From positions 314,132-378,131 of the forward strand of contig NZ_BAABWJ010000003.1 of assembly GCF_040372805.1 (NCBI RefSeq): a stretch of DNA of 64,000 nucleotides, in the 5' to 3' direction. The notes under the pieces are model-generated. The model ran no database searches, was not told where the DNA came from, and was given only the letters and a program-made list of their open reading frames with translations. Source of the DNA: Pseudoteredinibacter isoporae_A (GTDB taxonomy: Bacteria > Pseudomonadota > Gammaproteobacteria > Pseudomonadales > Cellvibrionaceae). Position numbers and translations under genes: made by a program. This document shows, in pieces, positions 25,609 through 34,594 of the stretch (position 1 is the first letter of the stretch; each line of letters opens with the position of its first letter).

Positions 25609-26298
25609 CTACTTGGCGTGTACTTGGCGGTGCAGGATGGAAGAAAACTCTTCCGCAAAAGTTTCATAGCTATTGCTCAAGGTTTCAGCACGAGCGGAAT
25701 AGCGGTTATAGGCCAGAACCGCTGGGATGGCTGCAAATAAACCCATGGCAGTGGCGACCAACGCTTCGGAGATGCCCGGCGCAACCGTTGCCAAGGTCGC
25801 CTGGTGGACATTTGCCAACCCACGAAAGGAGTTCATAATGCCCCACACGGTACCAAACAAACCCACGTAAGGACTTACCGAGGCAACACTGGCCAGAAAT
25901 GGCAGGCTCTGTTCAAGCTTTTCCTCTTCTCGTGCCAATGCCACACGCATGGCACGCTGGGTACCTTCCATCACAGCATCCGGATCAGCGCTGACTTGTT
26001 GACGTAAGCGTGTGAATTCCTTGAACCCAGCACGGAAAATACTTTCGACTCCGTCCACTTTACCACTTGCAGAACGGCTGTTGCTTTGACGGAATAATTG
26101 ATTGAGGTCGACACCCGACCAAAACTCACGCTCAAACTGAACCAGAGCTTTTTTGGCCTTGCTTTGATAAAGACCACGTTGAACAATCATGGCCCAGGAC
26201 ACTACAGAGGCTAAAAACAATAGCGCCATGACTAGCTGAACCAATAAACTGGCATTGGCGATCAGGCCCCAAATAGATAAGGGTTCGGCATTATGCAT
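25609..26298 (-). CDS. tolQ: Tol-Pal system motor protein TolQ
   Basis: 229-residue MotA/TolQ/ExbB protein with three expected transmembrane helices: near residues 12-35, and two in the C-terminal half including FLASVASVSPYVGLFGTVWG and the ALVATAMGLFAAIPAVLAYN region. It forms the pentameric stator around TolR. First of the tolQRAB genes; ybgC lies 77 bp upstream on the same strand. Confidence 0.96.
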   Translation of the reverse strand: MHNAEPLSIWGLIANASLLVQLVMALLFLASVVSWAMIVQRGLYQSKAKKALVQFEREFWSGVDLNQLFRQSNSRSASGKVDGVESIFRAGFKEFTRLRQQVSADPDAVMEGTQRAMRVALAREEEKLEQSLPFLASVASVSPYVGLFGTVWGIMNSFRGLANVHQATLATVAPGISEALVATAMGLFAAIPAVLAYNRYSARAETLSNSYETFAEEFSSILHRQVHAK

Positions 26299-26375
26299 CT
26301 TGTTTCAGTTTCCTTATTTCTTATTAAAACGTGCGATAGTTTGAGCACAAGAGATTGCAATCATAAGACTCGCAA

Positions 26376-26798
26376 TCACTCATCGATTTTCAACGCTTCA
26401 CTGATGGCCTTTGGCATGGCTTTGGGCTTCATTGTCAGCCCATCGACACAGGCGACTTTTATATCACCTTCACAGAGTAATTCTTCATCCCCCACGCGTC
26501 GAACCTCCTGGCGAAAGACCAGATAACTGCGGCGACACTGGACCACTGTCGCGCTTACCCGAAGCTCGTCGTCCAGACGCGCTGGCTTGCGATAGTTGAC
26601 CGCCGCCGAGTGTACCACCATTAACTGGCCATCACCCCCGACAGCGGCTTTGTCAAAACCCAGCGAACGCATCATTTCAGTCCGCGCACGCTCCATAAAT
26701 TTCAGATAATTGACGTAATAGACAATGCCGCCAGCGTCGGTGTCTTCGATATAGACGCGTACAGCCAGGGAAAATTCCCCATTTTGAGCTTCTTTCAA
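26376..26798 (-). CDS. ybgC: Acyl-CoA thioesterase YbgC
   Basis: 140-residue hotdog-fold thioesterase, the usual first gene of the tol-pal cluster. The catalytic motif YIEDTDAGGIVYYVNYLKFM contains the active-site Asp, followed by ERARTEMM. Known homologues hydrolyse short or medium acyl-CoA or acyl-ACP, with a suspected link to phospholipid synthesis. The only start consistent with the family is a TTG at 26798, supported by GGAGG five bases before it. Confidence 0.92.
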   Translation of the reverse strand: MKEAQNGEFSLAVRVYIEDTDAGGIVYYVNYLKFMERARTEMMRSLGFDKAAVGGDGQLMVVHSAAVNYRKPARLDDELRVSATVVQCRRSYLVFRQEVRRVGDEELLCEGDIKVACVDGLTMKPKAMPKAISEALKIDE

Positions 26799-26952
26799 AA
26801 TGCCTCCACATCGTCCGGCAAGGGCTTAAGCAAAAGGCCGCAGTGTAGCCCAACCTGAGGGTTCTGAGTAGGGGATAACCGTGTAAATAAGGCGTAGTGG
26901 AAGATTGAACGGGCAGCCGGCAAGCGCTGCCCGACGTCTTTGTGAAGAGGGT

Positions 26953-27975
26953 TTAACGCTCTGGAGGCGCGATAGAAAAGTGCTTATAGGCGAGATCGGT
27001 CACCATCCGACCACGAGGAGTGCGCACCATATAACCCTGCTGAATCAAATAAGGCTCGAGAACATCCTCAATCGTATCGCGCTCTTCACTGATGGCCGCA
27101 GCCAGATTGTCCACCCCCACCGGCCCACCGGTGAATTTTTCAATCATGGTGAGCAGCAATCGTCGATCCATATGATCGAAGCCATGGTGATCAACATTCA
27201 GCATGTTCAAGGCCTGATCAGCCATATCCTTACTGACTCGCCCGTCACCACGCACCTCGGCATAATCCCGCACCCGACGCAGCAGGCGGTTGGCGATACG
27301 CGGAGTGCCGCGACTGCGGCGAGCAACTTCATGGGCACCTTCCGCCGCCATGTCGATCCCCATCAAGCGCGCGGAACGCGCCACAATACTGCTGAGATCT
27401 TCCACACTGTAAAACTCGAGGCGCTGCACAATACCAAAACGATCACGTAAGGGAGAAGTAAGCAAGCCCGCTCGTGTGGTTGCACCCACCAAGGTAAAAG
27501 GCGGCAAATCCAGTTTAATGGACCGCGCCGCCGGCCCCTCACCGATCATGATGTCCAACTGATAGTCTTCCATGGCTGGATACAACACCTCTTCCACCAT
27601 AGGACTCAGGCGGTGAATTTCATCAATAAAGAGAACATCACCAGGCTCCAGATTGGTCATCAGGGCTGCCAGATCACCTGCTTTTTCCAGCACGGGTCCA
27701 GAAGTAGTTTTCAAATCCACCTGCATTTCATTGGCAATGATATTGGCGAGAGTCGTTTTACCCAGCCCAGGCGGACCAAAGACCAATGTATGATCCAGAG
27801 CTTCGCCGCGTTTTTTCGCAGCACCGATAAAGATTTCCATCTGCTCTCGAACCACCGGCTGTCCGACATAATCCCCCAGGGATTTCGGACGCACGGCTCG
27901 GTCCACCACTTCTTCCTGCACTTTGGCCTGAGGAGCGATGATACGTTCAGCCTGTAAGTCATCTTTTTCAATCAT
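26953..27975 (-). CDS. ruvB: Holliday junction branch migration helicase RuvB
   Basis: 340-residue AAA+ motor. Walker A GPPGLGKTT, Walker B LFIDEIHRL, sensor motif VGATTRAGLL, and a C-terminal winged-helix DNA-binding domain (TPRGRMVTDLAYKHF). RuvAB drives branch migration of Holliday junctions. It is 12 bp downstream of ruvA. A hairpin about 20 bp past its stop (26911-26932) has no T-run and is a weak terminator at best. Confidence 0.97.
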   Translation of the reverse strand: MIEKDDLQAERIIAPQAKVQEEVVDRAVRPKSLGDYVGQPVVREQMEIFIGAAKKRGEALDHTLVFGPPGLGKTTLANIIANEMQVDLKTTSGPVLEKAGDLAALMTNLEPGDVLFIDEIHRLSPMVEEVLYPAMEDYQLDIMIGEGPAARSIKLDLPPFTLVGATTRAGLLTSPLRDRFGIVQRLEFYSVEDLSSIVARSARLMGIDMAAEGAHEVARRSRGTPRIANRLLRRVRDYAEVRGDGRVSKDMADQALNMLNVDHHGFDHMDRRLLLTMIEKFTGGPVGVDNLAAAISEERDTIEDVLEPYLIQQGYMVRTPRGRMVTDLAYKHFSIAPPER

Positions 27976-27987
27976 AGCTACAACCTG

Positions 27988-28620
27988 TTAGGCCGCCGGT
28001 AGGTTCAAGGTTCGCTTCAGGGCCAGACGAATCAAGTCCTCAGCGCCGGCAATTTCTTCAGCAAATTGTTTGCTGGTCGCCAACACCATTTTACTGGCAT
28101 CAGCGGGTTTGTAACCCAAGGCAACGAGCGCGCTTTCTGCTTCTTCCTGGGCAGCATTGGAAACCTTCGCCGCACTGGCGGCTTCCAGTTCGGCCAGCGG
28201 CATACTGGGCAATTCCCAATCTTTCAACTTGTCTCGCAATTCGATAATCAAACGCTCAGCGGTTTTCTTGCCCACGCCCGGCACTTTCACCAGAGCGCTG
28301 ACATTATCGGTCATCACGCAATTCACCAGATCACTGGCTTCCATACCGGAAAGAATGGCCAATGCCATCTTGGGGCCAACACCATTAATTTTAATCAGAA
28401 TTCGAAACAACTCTCGGTCTTTTTTCTCCGCAAAGCCAAACAGCTGCTGCGCAGTTTCACTGACCGACAAATGAGTATGCAGCACTGCTGCATCACCCAC
28501 GGCGCCCAGTCGATAGATGCTGGTCATGGGAACCTGGACCTCATACGCGACACCCTGCACATCAAGCAGAACGATAGGCAACTGCTTTTCCAGAATTCGC
28601 CCACTCAAGCGACCAATCAT
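27988..28620 (-). CDS. ruvA: Holliday junction-binding protein RuvA
   Basis: 210 residues. The N-terminal OB fold (MIGRLSGRILEKQLPIVLLD) is followed by two helix-hairpin-helix motifs (ILIKINGVGPKMALAILSG and LVKVPGVGKKTAERLI) and a C-terminal domain that contacts RuvB (ALVALGYKPADASKMV). RuvA tetramers hold the four-way junction for RuvB and RuvC. Confidence 0.97.
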   Translation of the reverse strand: MIGRLSGRILEKQLPIVLLDVQGVAYEVQVPMTSIYRLGAVGDAAVLHTHLSVSETAQQLFGFAEKKDRELFRILIKINGVGPKMALAILSGMEASDLVNCVMTDNVSALVKVPGVGKKTAERLIIELRDKLKDWELPSMPLAELEAASAAKVSNAAQEEAESALVALGYKPADASKMVLATSKQFAEEIAGAEDLIRLALKRTLNLPAA

Positions 28621-28717
28621 AATCTTTCCTTACTGTGTGTCTTTTTCAGTTCTTTCTTAAAAATCGTTTTAGGTAACGTCTTTTCATATTCGCTCTGGGC
28701 TTATGTGCATGAGCACA

Positions 28718-29248
28718 CTACACAACGCGACCTCGTCGATACTGCCGCACATTGCCCAACTGGGAAAAATGTCGGCGGGAATTAATGTGGCACAACGCCA
28801 CCGCCAGCGCATCGGCGGCATCTTCCTGGGGAACATCCGATAGTTTTAGCAGGGTCTTGGTCATATGCTGCATTTGCTGTTTATCAGCCGCACCGCTGCC
28901 TACCACAGACTGCTTGACCTTTTTGGCCTCATATTCCGCAATAGGGATATCCCGAAAAGTGCCGGCAACAATCGCGGCTCCACGAGCTTGGCCAAGCTTC
29001 AGCGCCGACCCGGCACTCTTGGACATAAAGACCTGTTCAACCGCAATCTCATGGGGGCGATACTCATCAATGACCTCCAGCATGGAGTCAAAAATGATTT
29101 TTAAGCGCTCAGGCAAAGGGCGGTCAGATGGCAGGCGAATCACACCAGAAGCCACATAAGCATTACGGGAACGATGCACATCAATGACGCCAAAGCCTGT
29201 TTTTAGTGAGCCGGGATCGATCCCCAGCACCCGTAGTGTGTCGGTCAT
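28718..29248 (-). CDS. ruvC: Holliday junction resolvase RuvC
   Basis: 176-residue RNase H-fold endonuclease that cuts Holliday junctions. The first catalytic Asp is in VLGIDPGSLKTGFG. Other acidic residues are in AVEQVFMSKSAGSALKLGQA (Glu) and QEDAADALAVALCH (Asp pair). The start is the ATG at 29248 (MTDTLRVLG); the frame extends 9 codons upstream without support. Located 97 bp upstream of ruvA and 93 bp after yebC, in the common yebC-ruvCAB order. Confidence 0.96.
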   Translation of the reverse strand: MTDTLRVLGIDPGSLKTGFGVIDVHRSRNAYVASGVIRLPSDRPLPERLKIIFDSMLEVIDEYRPHEIAVEQVFMSKSAGSALKLGQARGAAIVAGTFRDIPIAEYEAKKVKQSVVGSGAADKQQMQHMTKTLLKLSDVPQEDAADALAVALCHINSRRHFSQLGNVRQYRRGRVV

Positions 29249-29341
29249 AGCCAGCCCATATATCGAGCAAATCAAACAACTGTTAATTTATCCAGTAGTT
29301 TGGCCGATGCCAGCGCCAGGGTCAAGGGCCTGGGCTGTCGC

Positions 29342-30085
29342 CTAAGCCAGAGACGCCATCACTTCCGCTGAGAACTCGGCATTTGAATAGACATTCTGCA
29401 CATCATCCAGCTCTTCCAACATGTCGATCAAAGCCAAGGTCTTTTCGGCCGCGTCTTTATCAAGGGGCACAGTCGTAGAGGGAACCATAGCAACTTCAGC
29501 GTGCTCGGGCTCAAAACCGGCGGCCAGTAAGCTGTCTTTGACCTGGAGATAATCTTCGAAAGCCGTGAGCACCTCGTAGGAACCATCTTCGTGGGTATAC
29601 ACATCATCCGCTCCCGCGTCCAAGGCGGCATCGATCAAATCCTCTTCATCCACGCCCGACGGAAAATGAATTTGCCCAGTGCGGGAAAACAGATAAGCCA
29701 CAGAACCGTCGGTACCCAATGTGCCGCCGCGCTTGGTAAAGGCATGACGTACCTCTGCCACTGTACGATTTTTGTTATCGGTCATGCATTCAACGAGGAT
29801 GGCCACCCCCGACACACCATAACCTTCATAGGTCAGTTCTTCGTAGTTGTCGCCTTCCGCATTGCCTGCTCCGCGCGCGATGGCCTTATCAATGGTGTCG
29901 CGTTTCATATTCGCGCCCAAAGCTTTATCCATTGCTGCTCGCAATCGGGGATTGTCTTCAGGATTTGGCCCGCCCTTGGCCGCTACCACCAACTCTCGAA
30001 TGAGCTTGGTAAATACTTTGCCCCGCTTGGCATCCTGAGCCGCTTTGCGATGACGAATATTCGCCCATTTACTGTGGCCGGCCAT
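29342..30085 (-). CDS. YebC/PmpR-family regulatory protein
   Basis: 247 residues from the ATG at 30085 (MAGHSKWANIRHRKAAQDAK). The whole length matches the YebC/TACO1 family: KRDTIDKAIARG, YEGYGVSGVAILVE, and MVPSTTVPLD with the C-terminal LIDMLEELDDVQNVYSN. Members act as DNA-binding regulators and, in recent work, as ribosome-associated factors that help translation of proline stretches. It lies upstream of ruvC. The 282-bp gap to aspS contains a hairpin but no gene. Confidence 0.93.
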   Translation of the reverse strand: MAGHSKWANIRHRKAAQDAKRGKVFTKLIRELVVAAKGGPNPEDNPRLRAAMDKALGANMKRDTIDKAIARGAGNAEGDNYEELTYEGYGVSGVAILVECMTDNKNRTVAEVRHAFTKRGGTLGTDGSVAYLFSRTGQIHFPSGVDEEDLIDAALDAGADDVYTHEDGSYEVLTAFEDYLQVKDSLLAAGFEPEHAEVAMVPSTTVPLDKDAAEKTLALIDMLEELDDVQNVYSNAEFSAEVMASLA

Positions 30086-30334
30086 AAACACTCCGATGTC
30101 GATAGAAAAAGAAAGATCACAAGGTTTCGCCAGACAGACTATACCATAGCGCCCAAAGGGCAGAATTTGAGCCAGGTAGTGAAACGATTATAAAGAGACG
30201 AAGAATCCAGCACGCAAAAAGGCAGGCATCGACAGGGAGTGTCAATGTAGTATCAGAAAACAGCCGCTGGGGTGAAAAAGCGTTAGCGATGCAAAGTGCT
30301 GACGAAAGAAGCTATAACAAGGAAGAAGGAAACA

Positions 30335-30356
30335 GCCCATGGCAAAAGCCATGGGC
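30335..30356 (-). terminator. Hairpin downstream of aspS
   Basis: Perfect 9-bp stem GCCCATGGC / GCCATGGGC with a 4-nt loop, 11 bp past the aspS stop. On the minus strand it is followed by TGTTTCC rather than a full T-run, so it may be a weak terminator. Confidence 0.5.
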
Positions 30357-30367
30357 GCAATATCGAA

Positions 30368-32143
30368 TTACTCTTCAGCAGGCTTTTCTTTCTGCTTCAA
30401 ACGAATATTCAATTCGTTAAGCTGCAGGGTATTGACGGCACCCGGCGCGTCGGTCATCACACAGGCCGCAGTCTGAGTTTTCGGGAAAGCAATCACGTCA
30501 CGGATTGAACTGGCACCAGTCATCAACATGATCAAACGATCCAGACCGAAGGCCAAACCGCCATGCGGTGGCGCACCGTATTTCAAGGCATCCAGCAAGA
30601 AGCCAAACTTCTCTTGCTGTTCAGCTTCATCAATGCCCAGAATTTCAAACACAGTCTGCTGCATGTCTTGACGGTGGATACGAACCGAACCACCACCCAA
30701 CTCAGTACCGTTCAATACCATGTCGTAGGCTTGAGACAAGGCTGTACCCGGGTTGGCTTTCAGCTCTTCGGGGCTGCAAGATGGCGCGGTAAACGGATGG
30801 TGCAAGGCTGTCCAGCCGCCCTCAATCTCTTCAAACATTGGGAAATCAACAACCCAAAGCGGCGCCCACTCGCTGGTGTACAGATCCAGATCTTCACCCA
30901 GCTTACAACGTAGGGCACCCAGCGCTTCGCTGACTACCTTGGCTTTGTCTGCACCGAAGAATACGATGTCGCCATTCTTCGCACCGGTACGCTCCATAAC
31001 CGCCATGGTTACGTCGTCACCCAAGAATTTGATGATTGGAGACTGCAGGCCTTCAATGCCCTTTTCAATCTCATTCACTTTAATCCAGGCCAGACCTTTC
31101 GCGCCATAGATGCTGACAAACTTGGTGTATTCGTCGATCTGTTTACGGGATAACTGGGCACCGCCGTCCACTTTCAACGCGGTAACACGGCAGCTAGGAT
31201 CATTGGCTGGGCCAGCAAAGACTTTAAACTCGATGTCTTTCAGCAGGTCTTTAATCTCAACCAACTGCTGAGGCAAACGCAGGTCTGGCTTATCGGAGCC
31301 GTACTTTTCCATGGCCTCAGAAAATGGCATGCGCGGGAAGTCGCCCAGATCAACCCCTTGAATGTCCTTGAACAATTTGCGAATCATGCCTTCGGTGACC
31401 GACATGATTTCCTCTTCGCTCATGAAAGAGGTTTCCAAATCGATCTGGGTAAATTCCGGCTGGCGATCTGCACGCAGATCTTCATCGCGGAAGCACTTGG
31501 CGATCTGATAATAACGGTCAAAACCGGACACCATCAGCAACTGCTTGAACAACTGAGGTGATTGCGGCAGTGCAAAGAACTTACCGTCATGAGTACGTGA
31601 TGGCACCAGATAATCGCGTGCGCCTTCAGGCGTTGCACGAGTCAGAATTGGGGTTTCAATATCCAGAAAGCCGTTGTCGTCCAGGTAGTTACGAATCGCA
31701 TTGGTCACCTTGGAACGCAAACGCAGATTGTTCTGCATCTCGTCGCGACGCAAATCCAGATAGCGGTACTTCAAACGAACGTCTTCACCCACATTGGTGT
31801 ACTCGTCCATTTGGAAAGGAACCGGCGCAGACTCATTGAGAATTTCCAGCTCGGTACCGTAGATTTCAATCTCACCGGTCGCCATATTGCTGTTTACGGT
31901 CTCTGCACTGCGAGCACGAACCTTCCCTTTCACCTGCAGAACAAACTCACTGCGAACACGCTCAGCACGGCTGAAATCGTCCTGCCCATCCGGGTCGAAT
32001 ACAACCTGTACGATACCCTCACGGTCGCGCAGGTCGATAAAGATAACGCCACCGTGATCACGGCGGGTATCGACCCAACCACACAAGGTTACTTCTTGGT
32101 CAATGTGTGAGGCGTTTAAAGTGCCTCCGTAGATAGAACGCAT
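30368..32143 (-). CDS. aspS: Aspartate--tRNA ligase
   Basis: 591-residue class IIb aminoacyl-tRNA synthetase. The N-terminal anticodon-binding OB fold (VTLCGWVDTRRDHGGVIFIDL, partly shown) is followed by the catalytic domain with motif 2 (FRDEDLRADRQPEFTQIDLE, part) and motif 3 (GLAFGLDRLIML), with the bacterial GAD insertion between. It charges tRNA-Asp. Whether it is discriminating or also charges tRNA-Asn cannot be settled by eye. It starts after a GGAAAG ribosome-binding site, 58 bp after fmdB. Confidence 0.97.
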   Translation of the reverse strand: MRSIYGGTLNASHIDQEVTLCGWVDTRRDHGGVIFIDLRDREGIVQVVFDPDGQDDFSRAERVRSEFVLQVKGKVRARSAETVNSNMATGEIEIYGTELEILNESAPVPFQMDEYTNVGEDVRLKYRYLDLRRDEMQNNLRLRSKVTNAIRNYLDDNGFLDIETPILTRATPEGARDYLVPSRTHDGKFFALPQSPQLFKQLLMVSGFDRYYQIAKCFRDEDLRADRQPEFTQIDLETSFMSEEEIMSVTEGMIRKLFKDIQGVDLGDFPRMPFSEAMEKYGSDKPDLRLPQQLVEIKDLLKDIEFKVFAGPANDPSCRVTALKVDGGAQLSRKQIDEYTKFVSIYGAKGLAWIKVNEIEKGIEGLQSPIIKFLGDDVTMAVMERTGAKNGDIVFFGADKAKVVSEALGALRCKLGEDLDLYTSEWAPLWVVDFPMFEEIEGGWTALHHPFTAPSCSPEELKANPGTALSQAYDMVLNGTELGGGSVRIHRQDMQQTVFEILGIDEAEQQEKFGFLLDALKYGAPPHGGLAFGLDRLIMLMTGASSIRDVIAFPKTQTAACVMTDAPGAVNTLQLNELNIRLKQKEKPAEE

Positions 32144-32201
32144 GTTGCTTTCCTGTTAATTCGGCTTTTGGCCTATGTTAAATTGCTGTGAACTTGGCGG
32201 T

Positions 32202-32444
32202 TTAGCTGCCGCTGTTAGAACCGGAGGACTGGGCGCTATCGCCAGCTAGGTTCTTTTTATTGCCTGATTTAAAGTCGGTCTCATACCAACCACTGCCTTT
32301 AAGGCGGAATCCTGCCGCTGAAATCAGTTTTTGCAGCTCGGGTTTCTTACAGGCCGGACAGTCTTGTAGTGGTGCATCGCTGATTTTCTGCAACGCTTCC
32401 ATCTGGTGACCACAGTCCTGGCACTGGTACTCATAAATCGGCAT
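32202..32444 (-). CDS. FmdB-family zinc ribbon protein
   Basis: 80-residue small protein. MPIYEYQCQDCGHQME at the N-terminus and CPACKKPELQKLIS supply the four zinc cysteines of the FmdB/CxxC putative regulatory family. A Ser/Asn/Gly-rich tail follows. It commonly precedes aspS in gammaproteobacteria, as here. The function is not established; a regulatory or chaperone-like role is usually assumed. Confidence 0.9.
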   Translation of the reverse strand: MPIYEYQCQDCGHQMEALQKISDAPLQDCPACKKPELQKLISAAGFRLKGSGWYETDFKSGNKKNLAGDSAQSSGSNSGS

Positions 32445-32852
32445 AAATCGTTTTCATCGGCACCCGGGCCGACTTCCTCTCAACTTGCTATCTCGCGGTG
32501 TTTTCGCTGGCCGGGCTCGGCTTTGGCCTGCCCCGCTCAAAAAGCCGGCAATTATACCCCAGCCAAGCCCCGTGACAAACACCCAAATTCACCGATTTGG
32601 AGGAAATATTCACCCTCGGTTCAGGCGTTCAGCACGGCATTTTAGGGGAATTCAAAGAATCACAAATAAATAGGGTTTTAAGCACATTTATGGTTGCTAG
32701 GGTCGTTTAAATACTATATACATAGGCTCAGCCGTTTAGGCGGTGCTTGAAAGACTGTATATATAGGTTTTTTTGCTCACTGAGATATCTCTTAGAAGAG
32801 CAGAAGGCATTATTGATAAACACGATACCCAAATATTATAAAGGAACGGATT
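32445..32852. other. 408-bp divergent intergenic region between fmdB and HU-like gene
   Basis: No coding frame is credible. The left 150 bp serve as fmdB upstream sequence. The right part is AT-rich and holds a promoter candidate for the HU-like gene at 32694-32722, a short hairpin (CCG-tttagg-CGG, about 32729-32742) and a good ribosome-binding site (AAAGGAACGG) just before 32853. Confidence 0.5.
32694..32722 (+). promoter_or_regulatory. Candidate promoter for HU-like gene
   Basis: TTGCTA and TATACA separated by 17 bp, in an AT-rich stretch about 130 bp upstream of the HU-like start. Weak match at the -35 box; other TATA-like hexamers lie nearby, so the exact promoter is uncertain. Confidence 0.35.
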
Positions 32853-33233
32853 ATGGCTGCTCGTAAACCTGCTAAGAAAGCTCCAGCGAAAAAAGCTGCG
32901 GCTCCGGAGCGTAAAATTAAAGCGGTGAAGGAACGCTACAATAAAACTCAAATCCTGAATCAGATCGCCGACAACACCGAACTGAGCAAAAAACAGGTAT
33001 CTGCTGTACTGGAAGAGCTGTCAGCGGTCATCGAAGGCCACATCAAGAAACGCGCCTGTGGCGAATTTGTTCTGCCAGGCCTGATGAAAATCACCACAGT
33101 GAAGAAGCCTGCGAAAAAAGCACGTAAGGGTATCAACCCATTCACGGGCGAAGAGACCATGTTTAAAGCCAAGCCCGCTTCAATTCAGGTGAAAATTCGC
33201 CCATTGAAGAAGCTGAAAGAGATGGCCGAATAA
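32853..33233 (+). CDS. HU/IHF-family DNA-binding protein with basic N-terminal tail
   Basis: 126-residue nucleoid protein. Residues 1-27 are a Lys/Ala/Pro-rich, histone-H1-like tail (ARKPAKKAPAKKAAAPERK). The rest is an HU fold: helices NKTQILNQIADNTELSKKQV, then FVLPGLMKITTVKKP, and the DNA-binding arm with RKGINPFTGEETMFKAKP, which carries the conserved GxNPxTGE motif. HU proteins are normally about 90 residues, so the tail is an addition. It is a single-gene unit with its own promoter region and a strong terminator. Confidence 0.9.
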   Translation: MAARKPAKKAPAKKAAAPERKIKAVKERYNKTQILNQIADNTELSKKQVSAVLEELSAVIEGHIKKRACGEFVLPGLMKITTVKKPAKKARKGINPFTGEETMFKAKPASIQVKIRPLKKLKEMAE

Positions 33234-33240
33234 GCCATTC

Positions 33241-33272
33241 ATTAAAAACCCGGCCAAGGCCGGGTTTTTAAT
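33241..33272. terminator. Bidirectional intrinsic terminator
   Basis: Perfect palindrome with 15-bp arms around a 2-nt AA centre, with GGCC core and A-run/T-run flanks. It ends the HU-like transcript and, on the minus strand, the DUF2799 gene. Confidence 0.92.
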
Positions 33273-33299
33273 ACTTGATGTCTTAGCCCCCTGTATGAT

Positions 33300-33911
33300 T
33301 TAACGACCGTACCTGAGCTGCACATCTTCAAAGTCCTGGCGCGCTTGATAAACCTTTTCATGTAAATCACGTATCTTTTGCTTCTCGCGGTAGAGATCTC
33401 GCTTCAGATCCTCGATCTGATTGTAGAGCTGGCGACGTCGATCCGCTTCGGTCTTGTCATCCAGCATCACTTTCTCTCGATTGCGAATATCGCGCTCAAT
33501 CCTGTCAATGTTGTTTTCCACCGAATTCAGCTCAGATTCCGCTCTTTGAAGCTTGCTCTCAGCCCGATAAACAATGCGACCTTCTTCATAAGGCCCGACA
33601 AAGGCATCTTCCAACTCAGCAGGACATACCCCTTTATAGACATAGCCACGGCGCCCCGCCTCATAACCCGAATTAGGTTTACAGAAGTCCTGCAAACCGA
33701 TGTTGCGGCCATACTTGTAGCGCTCCAGATCAATCCGCACCCCGTGCTTACCGCAGCTTTCCCGGTATCCAGAAACCGTTTCCAAGCCTTTGCCCACGAC
33801 GCCATCTTCAAAGCCCAAAGCTTCCCAATCGGCGGTTTGACACTCTTCTTTGGAGAGACCAGAGCAAGATGCCAGCAACAATACACTGCAAATCAACAGA
33901 ATTCGCGCCAT
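33300..33911 (-). CDS. DUF2799 lipoprotein with coiled coil
   Basis: 203-residue predicted lipoprotein: signal and lipobox LLLASC put the lipidated Cys near residue 15. Residues about 20-110 match the DUF2799 pattern (CQTADWEALGFEDG, RYKYGRNIGLQDFC, GYEAGRRGYVYKGVC). Residues 115-200 form a long charged coiled coil (Glu/Arg/Lys heptads). The start is the ATG at 33911; upstream in-frame codons are not supported. The function is unknown; an envelope role is likely because of the lipid anchor. Confidence 0.82.
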   Translation of the reverse strand: MARILLICSVLLLASCSGLSKEECQTADWEALGFEDGVVGKGLETVSGYRESCGKHGVRIDLERYKYGRNIGLQDFCKPNSGYEAGRRGYVYKGVCPAELEDAFVGPYEEGRIVYRAESKLQRAESELNSVENNIDRIERDIRNREKVMLDDKTEADRRRQLYNQIEDLKRDLYREKQKIRDLHEKVYQARQDFEDVQLRYGR

Positions 33912-33979
33912 AGAAAAATTCCTTAAATAGGTGATAGGCAATAGCTTAGACGAAGATGAAACCGATAGCTCACGTCAAG

Positions 33980-34489
33980 CTACAGGGCCAATAACTTCTC
34001 AACGGTGTTTTTTAGCACAGCCCCCTGGCTACTGCCATCACCATCAATGGTAATGTCCGCATAACGACGATACAGCTCGGTGCGCTCAGCAAACACATCC
34101 TCAAAGCTCTGGTCTTCACGTCGAGCGATACCACGACTTTCATAGTTATGGATGCGGCGGCGCAGTTCGTCCAGACTGGCCTCCAGATAGACAATAGGAC
34201 CCAGCGTAGCCAGATGCTTCATCGCCGCGTCGCTGTAGACCGCACTGCCACCCGTGGCAATCACATGGTTGTGGTAGTGGGCGTTCTGGATGACATCGGC
34301 TTCGATGTCTCGGAGATGCAAATACCCTCCTGCGTCCATAATGTCCTGCAGGGTGGCATTTTCGCGGGATTGGATAAGAATATCGGTATCAATAAAGTCC
34401 TTCGCTAACTCTTTTGCCAACATAACACCAATGGTGCTTTTGCCAGCGCCTGGCATACCGATTAAAACAACGCTCTTACCGTCCAGCAT
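33980..34489 (-). CDS. Shikimate-kinase-like P-loop kinase
   Basis: 169-residue kinase from the ATG at 34489, after GAGG. Walker A GMPGAGKST (11-19), DTD at 34-36 and an R-x-x-E pair (R60, E63) match shikimate kinase, which phosphorylates shikimate in aromatic amino acid synthesis. But the GGG motif of AroK is GGS (80-82, in ATGGSAVYS), and the family's RPLL segment is missing. This resembles a side branch seen in clostridia and some gammaproteobacteria whose members are labelled shikimate kinase without proof. It is not beside aroB, where AroK normally sits, so it may be a paralogue acting on another alcohol. Confidence 0.75.
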   Translation of the reverse strand: MLDGKSVVLIGMPGAGKSTIGVMLAKELAKDFIDTDILIQSRENATLQDIMDAGGYLHLRDIEADVIQNAHYHNHVIATGGSAVYSDAAMKHLATLGPIVYLEASLDELRRRIHNYESRGIARREDQSFEDVFAERTELYRRYADITIDGDGSSQGAVLKNTVEKLLAL

Positions 34490-34594
34490 AATGGCCTCTT
34501 TAATACCTTGGCGGATCACAACCGCGATAAAAAAGAGGCATTATGCCAGAGCGTTAATAAAAAGATAAAAAGGAAACGTGAATTTAAACCTTAC

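Noticed and set aside
26911..26932. Terminator after ruvB
   Set aside because: A GGGCAGC / GCTGCCC hairpin exists but no T-run follows on the minus strand, so it is not listed as a terminator.
28066..28785. 239-codon plus-strand open frame opposite ruvA
   Set aside because: It lies antisense to the clearly recognised ruvA and ruvC ends, with no ribosome-binding site and no family resemblance.
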